Shown here in pieces: positions 24,651 through 37,900 of a DNA stretch of 64,000 bases (position 1 is its first letter; every line of letters starts with the position of its first letter). The DNA comes from Hirundichthys speculiger (taxonomy: Eukaryota; Chordata; Actinopteri; Beloniformes; Exocoetidae): positions 1 to 64,000 of the forward strand of contig JAGFBZ010002129.1 of the NCBI GenBank assembly GCA_018398805.1, written 5' to 3'. A program made the translations under genes and the position numbers. Under the pieces are notes generated by a model. That model saw nothing but the letters and a program-made list of their open reading frames with translations. It was not told the origin of the DNA and did no database searches.

Positions 24651-27600
24651 GCCTTGTAAGGCATCGAACCACTTCAGCTAATCGGTTTGAGAAAGGGTTT
24701 ATTACTCCAAGCTTCGTGTGCAGACGACACCACCTACTGGCCGGGTGAAGAATCACAGGCAGGTGGATCTCAACCACCGCTGGCTGTGGCGCATTGAATA
24801 TTTGTGTCTGTCATGGCCCTGAGGAATGACTATGAATTACAAATAATGTATGATAAAATAAATTCTCTACATACATTATCACATATGTGTATAATAAAAT
24901 ATGTCACGAATGTATTCTATGAGTGAGGTTTTCCAGTATGGAAGTATCATATGATATGGCAGGTTGTGTAATAATGGTTTTCTGTCACTTTAGGAGAATA
25001 GAATAGCACCTATCCTTCTCTCCTCACTCTCCTAAATCTTCAAACTCTCACAGTCTCTAAACTCTCCAAACTATCTCCAAACTATATAAACGCTATCCAA
25101 ATTTTAGAGTCCAAACTATCAAATCTTCATCCAAACTCTGAACTGAGCACAACTCTACCAACAACCCACATACTGAATGGAGCCTGAGGGGTTTACATCG
25201 CTGTCGAAGCTCGCAGCGACAGAAACAGTCGCTTGTTCAGAATCAATGTAAAGAAATAATAATTAGCATCATAAGTTAACATGAGCTGAGCCAGCCAAGC
25301 TAAAATAACCTGTGATTGACGTAAGGTGGGCACGTTCCATCAGGCTTCTCAGCATTGGTTGTTCAACCCTTTTGCAACATGACAGAGTGCAGTACGAGAA
25401 AAAGGCTGCAAAATCACTGCAGAAAACCCATGGGTGACGTCAAATAGGATTTGTCCAGTTCTTCTTATACAGTCTATGCTTATGACCTGTGAATAAAGAC
25501 TTGACCCGTTTAAAATATCTGAAAACTTTGAAACAATTTCAATTGGTTTGAACGTTTAAGCGTTTCACAAAGCCTGTCGTTACCCACCACTACCATCCTC
25601 CCTCTTCCTCTACGAAACTCTGATTTTATGCCATTTATGTGGCTTTCTCTTCTTTAAGAGCAACTTGAATTGGCTTAGAGGCAACAGCGCCTCCTAGAGT
25701 CAGTAAAAAAATGATTGTCATACAGTTTGATGTCACACCTGTTCTGTCCTCATAGGCTGTTGACGCATCCCTTTTTGTCAGCTTTATTGCATAATATATG
25801 ATCATAATAAATGTAAAATAAACAACTGCTAACATTTTTTTTAATTGCAGAACCTAAATAAATGGATGTTCTTGCTTATTTACTATTAAATCCTGGTAGA
25901 TATTTTTCTTCTGTGCCAGGCAAGTGTGTGTAAATTAAAAAGTATATTCTACATTGAGGCATTTTTTCACCTATGGCAAAATTTTCATGTGGTTGGTATT
26001 CATGAACGTTTTATAATTTACAGTACATTAAATATGAGGACATGGGATGCATCCTGCAGCCTGAGTTTTCTGCAAAAATGTGTGCAGTTTTCACGGTATA
26101 CAGCGACATCATGTGGTCAGTTTTGTGAATTACACTGAAGAAAAATTGTGAAACCATGCACTCATGCCAGTAAAATTTTACTTACAAAATGAATTAAAAA
26201 ATAATAATTATAACCATTAAACACATCTTTATTCGCTCAATGTTTCAAATCAGGGCAAGCTTTAAAAAAGAAATCTTATTGACATATGCCATTTATGTAA
26301 TCATATTTGGTACTTGTGGAAATAAATATTGAAACACAAAGATGGACAGCACAATGCAACACTTGTTGGTAAACAGTATCCACAGTGACGATACAGAGGT
26401 AGCGTTTGTTAACTTGCACACACAAAGGAGTGACAGAAACTTCAGTTAAAAACAAAGCGTTAAATGAGCAAGCTGGTCAAATTTCATCTTCCTCATTTCA
26501 GTTAAATTCTACCTGCTGCTGACAGCCATGTTTCCTGTTGGCCCACAAAGCTCTGCAATCACATCTTCCCTCTTTCAATATCTTTGTTCATCTGTGTACA
26601 CGCTGAAAGGAAACAAACAGATCTGGTCAAGCCTTCTGATGCAGGACAGAAGTTTTCGGGTGACACATGTAAGTATGAATGTGACAGCAGTGAGTAATGT
26701 TAAGTATAAACACAGGGCATGAGTCTCGGGGGCGGGGGGGGGGGGGGGTAGTCCACCCGTGTAGCAAACTGGCACGCACAATAACTACAATTTCATACTG
26801 AATCTACACGCACATGCAGGCTATTATACACTGTGCCATGGTTTTAATAAGGCACATACAATGTAATGCGTCACATGGGATTGTCTGCTGGTTCCATACT
26901 GGCCCCGTGCGACTTGGCCACTTGGGTTCCCTTATGCGTTGGCCCAAGTGGGACCCAGATAAGACACCTGTTTTGGGCCCATGCGCAGCCATCACCCATG
27001 CACTGTAAATGAGCATAACCACTGCAAGCAGTTTGCATGGAGCCAACATGGAAAATCCCATAGGGGGCCTCAATTTTAAAGCCCATTTGTATGTCAGATG
27101 GGCCCAATGCATAAATGTTGGCTGGGTACCTGTCTTGAGGTAAACGCCCAGCTCTTCCCTTTCAAAAAAAGGATTACCTGGAATCAGAATCTATCCAAAA
27201 TAATATCTCTTTGTTTGTACTTGCTTTTCAACAACATCTTCATAATTATGTGTACACTCAGTTAGCAGAAACACACGTGAACAAACCAAGAAGTTATGGT
27301 AAGACGAAGGACAAATTAACTAAAAAGAAAAAAATAATATTGATCCATTTATCAACTTTAAGAAAAACATCACTCGGGTATGATTTTAAATCTTTCTTGG
27401 GACACAAACCTCTGAAACTAACAACACAAATGCATCCACAGTTACAAATCTTAAAACTGTGTGGGAAGAATCTAAAATCAGTTTGAATCCAAACTGAGTC
27501 ATTAGCTCTCTCGTATCTGTACCATCCACAGCAGCAGTAGCAAACATCTTTTTTTGACATGTGTACATGATCACGTGTTTGTCTTCTGTGGTGAAGGTTT

Positions 27601-27823
27601 GTTCCATTTCTATAGACAGGTGTTGCTCTGAGCACCTTTTCAGTTATATGCAAGTTCATCTCAAGAGTTAGTTGGACTCCTTTGTTCAGACACAAATGAA
27701 GCAAAGCTTCCAACGTCTGGACAGCAGCATCACGTTCATTCTGGTGCAGTAGTTTCCATCAGCATCTATTCATATCGAGCGTAAACTGATGTCTCTGTCC
27801 GTTGCAGTTCTTGAAGCAGCGTC
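24651..27823. other. intergenic upstream of sccpdh and downstream of cnst
   Basis: Mostly unrecognised sequence. The minus-strand 3' UTR of cnst must occupy its right end, but I cannot place its poly(A) site with confidence. A CTCF-like core lies at about 24728-24741, a G run at 26731-26748 and a GGGCCCAT-rich repeat at 26870-27125. No coding exon was recognised. Confidence 0.5.
26870..27125. repeat. dispersed GGCCC/CCCAT-rich repeat, class unknown
   Basis: Recurrent short blocks such as GGGCCCAT, CCCATGC and TGGGCCC in both orientations. The composition resembles an interspersed repeat seen in fish genomes. No terminal inverted repeats or target duplication were established. Confidence 0.45.
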
Positions 27824-30800
27824 TTAAGTCCAGAAGGGCAGCCAGTGTCTGAGCCCCACAAAGAATCTTCTTACGTTTGTGGCGTAAAAGTCGACGTTGT
27901 GAGTAAAGTCGGTGCAGATGTTGGAGTACGTGTCCACCACGGTGCAGTAGAGCGCGGTCCCGCCTATGCTGATCACCACGGTGACCAGACACAGCAGCAG
28001 CAGGATAAGACATGAATCTCCCCCCACCTCATCTAACAATAAGACAGAAAAAATATTAGATTTCTCTTTGTGGTGTGAAGATTGGTCTGTTTTTATTTTA
28101 TTTTATTTTATTTTTTTTGGCAGGCCTAGTATGGCATCTATTCCACTGTACCTTGCTCCATGCCATCTTCTGGCTCACTGAAACGAACTTTGCGCTTGGA
28201 GCTCTGTTTGACAGCGCTATTGTTTAGGGGAGGCAGTCCGTCCAGAGATGCTCGCCTCCTCTTCAGGATGGAGACCAGACCGTCTGGAGAGGAATTCTGT
28301 GACGGAGACAACAAAAATGAGAACTTTAGTCCTCCTGTTTATAGGACTTACTTGTCACAGCAGACAGTAGGTATCAAAGAAGATCCCTTTGTTTGGTATA
28401 AAGAAAGGGGCATTAAATGTGCTCTATAAATAAAAATTTGACATTACGTTTAAAGGAAGATTATGGAGTTAAGACAACCCTAAGTCTATTAGATGGTAAT
28501 GAGTGTAAACTTTATTTAGGCACTAAAGGGACATGGATTGAAGCAGTGTTGCGTTAGAACAGAATATGTTCAAAGCAGCTTTTTCTGTTAGTCAGGGCTG
28601 GGCATCGAAAATCGACACCTTTCTGGTATCACTTGAATTCCTTCGATACCATCGAGTATCGAAAAACTCCTCGTTGTTCATACGTATTTTCCACATCTTC
28701 CAGACACTACCTCCATTCTACCATTTAACTCATTGGCTGTCGTTGACATCAATTTGAATCTAAATGCTCACTGCCATTGCGCCAATGGCGGTCGATGAGT
28801 TAACTGCAGTGTTGCACCACCATCACACCACTTCAATCATCCAATCCTGTCTTGACAAACAGTTTCAAACAACCCTCTGGAGACTCTACCCAGTAGCCCA
28901 GGGTCAGTCTGTAATGGAGTTAATCAGTCTGTGACATTTCTCATCACCTTTCATCACCATCGTCATGACTTTTTAACAAGTGTCTTTCTGCATCATGGCA
29001 GTGGATTAACTCCAGGTCGAAGCACATTTATGCTCTGGACAACTGTCATCTGTTTTGCGGAGGTGTAAGTTCCAGATATCTGAGCCGGTACCGGCTGGTT
29101 CTGTGAGCAGCTACTGTGTCAATATTGTGAACAACTGCTGGCAACGACACACATGCTAATGATGCTAATGCTCAGTTTGTGAAGGTCAGATATAAAACCT
29201 GGACAGAATTATTGAAAGTTCTTCTTTTCTGGAGTGAAGTGAACTTTCACAAACTGGACTTGGATAAAGTGAATAGATTATTTATGTCTAATGGGTCCTA
29301 AACATAACTGAAAGCAGAATAACTGTATAATTTATCTTCTGAAACTACTCTAAAGTGATTTAAAGTTTTCTACCATTCAGGATTATTCCGGGCAATATGA
29401 CTACAAATCAATATCACGATTAAGTGAACATTTTATCTTGATCATTAAAAATAACTGATTATTTAGATTTTTGCGCTCATAGATCACTGACAAGTTTTAG
29501 TTGCAAGAATATCCAAGTTGCAACTATTACAATTATACATATATTTGTGATTTTTATAATGTGTGAAGGGAAATGCACACAGATGAACTACGTATAGTCA
29601 TTTACTGAATATTTCAAACAACTGAAATAATGGACATGAGCAAGATTACGTTGCTATGTTAAGTTCTGAATGACTGTTTTGATTCATTTTTGACTGATTG
29701 CCCAGCCTCACCTTTAATACCATTAATATCTCAAATAGCTTCCTGTATGCTGAAATTTTATTAAGCTGGTATTGAAAAAAGTATCCCAGGTATTGGTATC
29801 AAAAACAAGTTAATGGTGCTGGTATCGATACTGAAAAATTGAAAACGATACCCAACCCTACTGTTCGTCTAGAGCAGCAATGTAAGAATAAATTGCTATT
29901 TTAAACCTCTCACATGACTGAAAAACATAATTCACTTAAGTGATAGTGTGGCTAGGGTCCCTGGAGATGGTCAAAGGTCATTTTAACTTTGTATGTGTAC
30001 AAAAAGTGTATAAAAATGACTGTTTCTGCAGGAATGTCATTCCCCCTTGCTGTTACATTGTCACAAGTCTATACATGGCGATTACATCGAAGCAAAATGA
30101 GGAGACTTCAAAATATTCAGTTCACTTCATTTTTCTGTGGCCTGGTTTGATTTTCTGACCTTCTGAAAACACAAAAACTTTAATCTGCCTGTTAATGAAT
30201 GACTGCACCCTCTGACTGCCCTTCTAGTTCAGTCTTCACGCAACAGTTTTCATACTTGGTGTTCTCAGTTATTGATTGCACGACTGATGGTTAAATGTCT
30301 GAACATGTCATGAGCAGATGCGCAGCCTGTCGGATAAGAACAACAACAAACACATCTAAACAAACTGAAATTACTACCCTCAAACCTTTTTTTTTGTGCA
30401 AATAGAAGAGCATTTCTCAGAAATGTCTGATTCCTTGGTGAGCTCACTCTTCTGAAAAGACATCTTTTCACAAATCCACCACCCACAGTAATCTCTTACA
30501 TGGGCTGTAAACTAATACTGTTATTTGCTGCTTAGTTTCTTTTTTTTTTTCAGGCAGGCAGTGTTTTGACCATCTGGGGGCTGAATGAAGAGTGAGTCGT
30601 CGTGAAATGACCCTTTGACAGGCACAGTACAGTGGGTGGACAAGCTGCCGTTAATTCAGCCCTGTTTACCAGCCAATTATTTCTGTAATCAATGCACAGC
30701 AGATGTGTTCAAGACACATTTCCTCAGCTTATGCTTATAAATCAACACCTCCAAAATCCAGTCACGCACAAAAAATACAGTTAAAAGATTTTACATTTTT

Positions 30801-33800
30801 ACTTCAGGTTCACAAAAGTTTCTTTTTCCTGGAAGTTTCTGCAATTCTGCTGTGACAAAAGAGAGAAGAATAGGCATTTTTTTCTAGCATAAGAAACTTT
30901 AAAATCAACTTGAAATAATATCCACAACACAACAAAGAAAAAGAGACCCTCCCAGTCAAACCTCTATGGGATCACATAACAGTCCTGATCTTGAACTCAA
31001 CAACAGTTGCTCTGGCTGGATCGCCTGTTTGGAGTCGCTCTAGATTTCAGCTCTAAGCAGAACCTCACCCTCTCAGTTTAGAGTCTGGGCCAGGACACAA
31101 TGTGTCGACACAATGTGTGGAATGAGACCTCGGCTTGATAATAAAGCATAATTAGCAGGGTGGACCTCTCAAGTGTGATGTCACGCCAGTTAACACGGGT
31201 GGGGGACTGACATTGATCTCACAGAGGGACCGCGGAGTGTTCATGGGAGTGTCCCGCTAAAGAAAAGAGCTGGATTTCTTCCCAAAGAATCAAACTATGG
31301 AACGTACAGCAGACCAGAGAGAAGGAAGTAAAGCAGATGTGAGCGGAGGACGATGGAAGGGTGTAAGGGATGATTTTAGACATGCAAGGAGGCCAGCTTT
31401 TATACCACATTCTTCTCCTTTTTTGCAGTATTTTTCCATTTGATGCAAAGATATTTCAGTCGTGCATCCTCTGACCTACAGTGTTTTTCCAGCACCTCCC
31501 TGAGGAAGGCTAAGCAGGTGGAAAGACAGATAAACCCAACAAGTGTATTCTTACCCCATCCTTGTGGGACAGTTTGGCCAGGTCCTTGTCTGAGGCTTGG
31601 GGTACTCCTGTTGGCCACTCCACCTTCACGTCCTCCTCCTCTGGCGTCTCCTCACACTGTTCCTCCTCCTCCACCTCTTCTTCCACTTCTTGTCCTTCCT
31701 CATATGTCTCTCCCCCTCCATCCTCGTCCTCCTCAGGGTCAGTCTGCTGTGAGGAGAGCTTGGACTCTGAGCTCATATTTTGTGTTTTCTCTTCAGCGCA
31801 GGGTGTTTTATCAGGCTTCTTGGCTAGAATGTGGAGGAAACAAAGGACTCTGACTATGACTCCTGACAAAAAATGTGGAAAAAGAAACACTCCTGGAGGG
31901 CGTTAGTTCTTGGGAGCTGTTTTATTTTGTTGGGAAACAAAACATATATGGCACACCTTTTTTTTTATTTAGAAGATGAACATTCTAGCTCTATGAACCA
32001 CACTTCAAAAATATTCCCCAATTATTGCTATTAATGGCTATTCATTTTCTGATCAAGTAGAAACAGAAATAATTCTTGCACAAGTCTAAGTATGCAAGAC
32101 TTTAGTTACAGAGTGTTTATAGATTTTAATTAGCTGGCTGATTGACAGAAACATGATCCCAACATTGAGAGGACTCTAAAACTCCTTCAAATTTGTGCTT
32201 CAACACAGACTGTGACAAAAAAAAAAAAAAAAAATTGTAAATCCTGGTCTGTGCAAAAAATTTGGAGCAGGTACAAGGACCATAAAAGGGAAGCCTACAG
32301 GTAGACCAAGGAAAAAGTCAAAGCATCAGGACAGAAAACTCTAATTAATATGCCTTGTAAATTGAAATTGCATGTCAAAAGAAATGGAAAAACAAATGGA
32401 GAAAAACAGAAGACAGTGCTTGTGACCTAAATGGGAGGAATTTGAGGATTTATATTAGGGCTGGGCAAGTTATTGTCACAATAACTCATTAATTTATTAA
32501 CACCGATATTTATTTTATCGCGCATTAACACATGTTGCTCACATGCTTTTGTTTTTAAAAGTCTGTTACTGGCTGCTGCAGAACCGGAAGAGGATTGGCA
32601 GCTAAACATTCGGAAAAGCTAAAACAGACATGGAGAACGGTAAAAATCCGTGAACTTTACAGTTCGGGTAGCAACTCAGGTAGCAATATTAACAATTCTG
32701 TCTGAAAACTGTCTGGACTGCAACAAAACTTTGTTGCAACAAAACTTTCAAACCCCTTTGTTCAAGACTGCAACAAAACTTTTATATCTCTTTGTTCAAG
32801 ACGATTGCGTCATTCCTCCATTTTACATCAGATCTGCTCCATGTGTTCACTGTCCTGCTGTTCTCTAGCTGGTTACTTCAGTGTGGCTCCATCTAGTGGC
32901 ACAGATGTGTAATGACAACAGAAAGTCCTCGATGATAAAACGACCCCCATTTTTGAGAATATGGCTTCTAGATTCTCCTATATTCGGGCCAATATGGTAG
33001 TTTGATCAAGGACTTATTCAACAGCAGATGGGTGTCTTGCAATGTTTGGAAATGAGCGTCAGAAGATTTTGTGCTCATCATAATCTGAGGAAAAAAAGAC
33101 TTATGTCACACAGAGCTGGCGAGCGCTTTGGTTCATCTATATATGAGCTGAGTTTTCGTTCAGATTTTCACAATATTGCAAATATTTATAGCATGTGATT
33201 CCAGTGCCGCCATGCTACTTGAACTGCCACGCACAAAGCCATTTCTGGGTCACGTAAACCAGACAATTTAATTTTAAAAAACAATTTCAGACCCGTGGCC
33301 CATTTTTTTCATTTCGTATTTTTGATCCAAGTCTAAAATTGAAATATAAAAAACGGGCTATTTTTGTGTTAGATTAAAAAACAAAAAACAAAATAAAATG
33401 TCACTTTTTGATTTTTTTTATTTTTGATTGACAATTGAAAATGGAAAGAACAAATGATACACAGATTGATAAAGTTACTGAACTTTAACATGGACATTTT
33501 CATTTTAAAGTTCTCCCAGATGGAGGATTTTACAGAAACAAGGTTATTTGTAATAACTGCCAAGTTGAACTCCCCATGAAAAGTTTCTGCTGTTACCTCA
33601 GAAATTACCTGTTTTAATGTTATGATTGTGGCTCAGGAATTTGTTGGTAGACTTTTTTCATTTTTCATATAAAAACAGGATGACATCAATGCCCTGGCAG
33701 TGGCAATAAGCTTAATTTTACTTTATATTTTTTAAAATGAGATTTACACTCAATATGTGTTACTGACAAGTGCTAATGTTAAAAGTGTTTGAACATCAAA

Positions 33801-34898
33801 TGTTATGACACTTTAGTTTATATGGCAGCAGAACATTTAAATAAAAGTGCACTTGACACTACTTTTGAATTCATTATTTGATTTTGCGTATACAATGCGA
33901 TTAATCGTGATTAATTAGGGAAATCATGCGATTAATCGCGATTAAAAATTTTAATAGCTGTCCAGCAGATATAAATCATAATCAAGACCTAAACAGAAGA
34001 AAACAAGGTCATAGGAGACTAAAGAGAAGCAGTCATGGATACTCAGTGATGAATCATGAATCTGCATTCGACAAAGAGATGGATTTTTAGTTGGGTACAG
34101 GTCTAATGAAACACAGAAACCAGTGCGTTTCCACATGATGTGGTTGCAGGGTTTGGCTAAAGGACAAGGGAAGATGGCTGTCATCAACTCTACACATGCA
34201 CAGATGTACATCAAAAATTTAGACACTGTTCTATCTAATCAATGGACAATAGGCTTTGTGATGATGCATTTTGCAACAGACTGCTGAACTATCTACGGTG
34301 CACGCTGCCTTGTGCCCAGATATGGATGACGGTGGTGGTCTTTAATCATTCTGCTGCCCCCATCACCAAAACTTTGATAACTGGAAGTTGGGGGATGGAT
34401 GGATGGATGGATGGATGGATGGATGGATGGATGGATGAGACCTGCTTATCTAACTATTGTAATTTGGTCCTTGTCCAAGTTGCTCTGATCTTTCCAGCTG
34501 TCCATTTCCTCTGCTTCAAAGACATCCATTTCCAGATCTGCCTCTTCACTCACCGCCTAATTTATCCCATCTATTCAAAGGTGCTACTGTAACAAGATAA
34601 TCAATGTTATTCACTGTACTAATGAGTGGTGGTGGTGTGGCCGTGGAAATGTTTTTACCTTCAGCGTGAGAGGACTGTAGACTCTCACTCTGACTGTCTT
34701 TCAGGGCTGCGTTCAGCTCCTTCTGTTGGACAGAGTTAAAAGTCACTGCGTTGAGAAAGTCTGAAAATTATCAAAGATCAACATTTAGCAGGAAGGTTTA
34801 CATTTCTTACCTTCTCCACACTGACTGATGGCCTGAGTCGTGCCAAAGAAAGACGAAGATGAAGAAATAGGAAGAGAGGGGAGGACCAGGCAGCCCAC

Positions 34899-34947
<49 letters not shown>

Positions 34948-37900
34948 AAGGCCAGTAAAAGTTAATGGTATGTTACTGAACTTTTGTAACACAAGACTGC
35001 ATCAGCTCTACTGCTGGATGATATCCACCTGAATGAAATGGCTGTGGGCTGTAAAATAATGCAGGTGGGACCCAGCAGAGTCTGGCATGCAGACCTGCAG
35101 TCTCTGTCTGTCTCTGTCGGAAATTACTATTCTTCAAATGTATTGATTTTCATATTTGTTGCTTCTTTATCCTCGTGCCATGTCAAAGTCTTGTTTTGAT
35201 CTATGCCTCCTTGATGTGTTCACATGAGAGTCAGAGACAGAGGCAGTTTATACTACAGCAGAGCTGATCCTGAAAGGTTTCTGTCAAACAGTGATGAATG
35301 TTTTAGATGGTATGTGAAGAATGAGCTTGAGTTTTTTTTTCCCCTCTGCTCATAAGCAGAGGCTGACAAAACCCCACATCAAATACATAAATGTTCAAAA
35401 TATGTGCATTAATGAAAGAAATGCTGGGGTTTTGAGGAAAGTGGTTTACCTGTGGTGTGTTCTGCAGATGTGGCTCAATATCTCGACATGTTTCTGACTG
35501 ATACCATCTGTGTCAACGGGCAGACTGTCCTCAGTGTCCTTCTTGTCCCGCCACTGGCTCTCTGGTGACATATGGGACCAAGATGCACATGAGACAAATG
35601 TACATCCTCGTAATTATGTCAGTATGGCACAGAATTATACTGTACTGAGGTTTCAGATCGCTCGTGAAGCTTGAAGACAGTACCCCAGTTCTCCTGCAGG
35701 GCGGCGAGGTTGGTGAGCAGACGTTCATGGTAGAGTTTCTCCAACTGTAAGAACTGGACTGCCCACTGGTCTGAGAGCATCAGTTATTAAAGAAAATAAA
35801 ACTCCATCGTCTGCTCTTGAAACTGCATAATGCAGACTGTACATACAACACAGCAGGCGCTACAAACTGCTACGATGGCTGTTGATAGTTAGTAGTGCGC
35901 CACCATAAAAGCAATTGTACCATGCATAACCAGAAACTAGCTGTGCAACCTGTTGTGGAAAATTATATTTGTTATATTTATCCACATCTCTGTGACCATA
36001 CCTCTAAGTAAAGCAGAGACTTGAAGACTCTCTTGAAGTTTTCATGAAGCTTCCTTCTATTCCTTCTATGTCAGAGGTCAGACAGGAAGCTCTTGATGAA
36101 TGAGCCCCGAAATGGGATACCACAATGAATTAAAGCATTAACAGGTTAGAGAAGATGCTAGAATGTTCCACATGGAGAACAGTATCTTACTGACGCATGA
36201 CAAGGCCATAGAGGTGTTCAGGCCGGAGACTCCAATGTGATTATACACATTTCTGTGTCTGGTCATCAAAACCCTGAAGTGATTATTAAGATTATCATGA
36301 CAGCATATCTATATTTTTATTAATTCCCTGACACAACAGCTGTTACTGGCTTCCACTTTTGTGGCCCATTGCATTATGGGATGAAGTACGAGAGGTAGAC
36401 ACATACAATTGACTGTGCGTTTGTACGTAGCCTGCATACTGGATAATACATTTTGGCTAAATTAGTACACACTACTAATATAGTATCCCATTTTGATACT
36501 TATTATTGATGTAAAAATGTTATTTTCGCTCTGCTCCTTAGGTAACTTCACTTTCTGTTTTAATTTGGAGCACTTGTTTCTTGTACATTTCTCTAGCTGG
36601 TTCTGGTTAACTTTGCTCTCTGCATTGTTTTCCACCCAGTCGTTTCTATTTGCCAACCCAGACTGGATACGTGAGAGAACTTTCCAGTCAAAGAAATGTA
36701 GGGGTTTTTTTTTGTTTTTTGTACTGTTCCCCTCCAGCTTGTTCTCTTGCTTTTGTCGGTTCAGTTTTTTTTTTTTTTTTTGGTTTTATTTCCCAGTAAA
36801 TGATTAAAGTTCTTTTTACTCGTTATCAAAAGCTAGAGAATAAACAAGTGCCTGAATGAGTCAGTGCAGTTTCCTTATCAGCACCTCCTTTCTTCGCTTC
36901 TCCCTCAAATCTCTGCAGCGCTTTAAGATTCTGTGCATGTTTCATGAATCTGGCTCGCACATCTTCACTTCTTATGCATTATGAATTCTGTTTGTCCGCC
37001 CGTCTGTCTGTTCCCTTTTACGTCCTCACTTACAAATATATAAACAGACTTTATGTGCAGCAAAAACAGGCTAACGGCTGCTGCCAAGGCGACGGCACAA
37101 GCAGCTCCAGAGGAAACCACAACTGCAGGCCCGTAGGGCTTTGAGCCAGAGTACGGGGAACACCCAGCGCCTGAGAGCTAAATGAGAAGACCGAAAACAA
37201 CACTGATATGACAAACATGTGCGTAAAAGAGGAAAAAAGATAACAGGACAGCTGTTTTTTTTTTCAAATACTGGCTTTACATCTTCCTTCCAAAATATTT
37301 GAACAGTTTTTGCTTTTCCTATATAGAGCATAAACTCCTACTGGAGAGGTCCCAGGAGCACAAAAACAACAACCTGTAAAAGTCTTTTGCTTTCTTTAAT
37401 CATCATAAAGCCAGAGCAGCTCAGTCACAATTTAACTGGAAAAATAAAACTGACGGTCCAATGCCACCCTGCATTAAAACGGACATGTAAAGGTCACTGT
37501 GCTCTTTAAAGGATACAGTCTTGTTTCAGCCAACAGGCCTCTGCAATCTTAAAAAGAACAAAAAAACAAAAGAAAACTTAATTAAACAAGATGTATAGCA
37601 TTCATCAACATGACACATGATACATTTACGTGACTCAGCAGTAACTCTAATCAAGCTTTACAAGAGAATCTAGATATTTCTGCTTGAAATTCACCAAATC
37701 CCTCCTAAGATGTGGATCACGTGACTCCATTATACCATGAACCAAAGCCGTCCAGATAACCTGCGAGACACTGAGTCACATGAATGTACTTATACTCTGG
37801 ATTAACATGTTTCACTGGGCTTTTTATTCTCCCCGTCCAGATGCTTTTGCTTTCATCCCAGCCACCAGCAAACCACCTACTGTAGCTCAGAAAACATAGA

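Noticed and set aside
31440..31853. Plus-strand serine/proline-rich frames opposite a cnst exon
   Set aside because: They are the antisense shadow of the acidic glutamate-rich cnst exon at 31555-31823.
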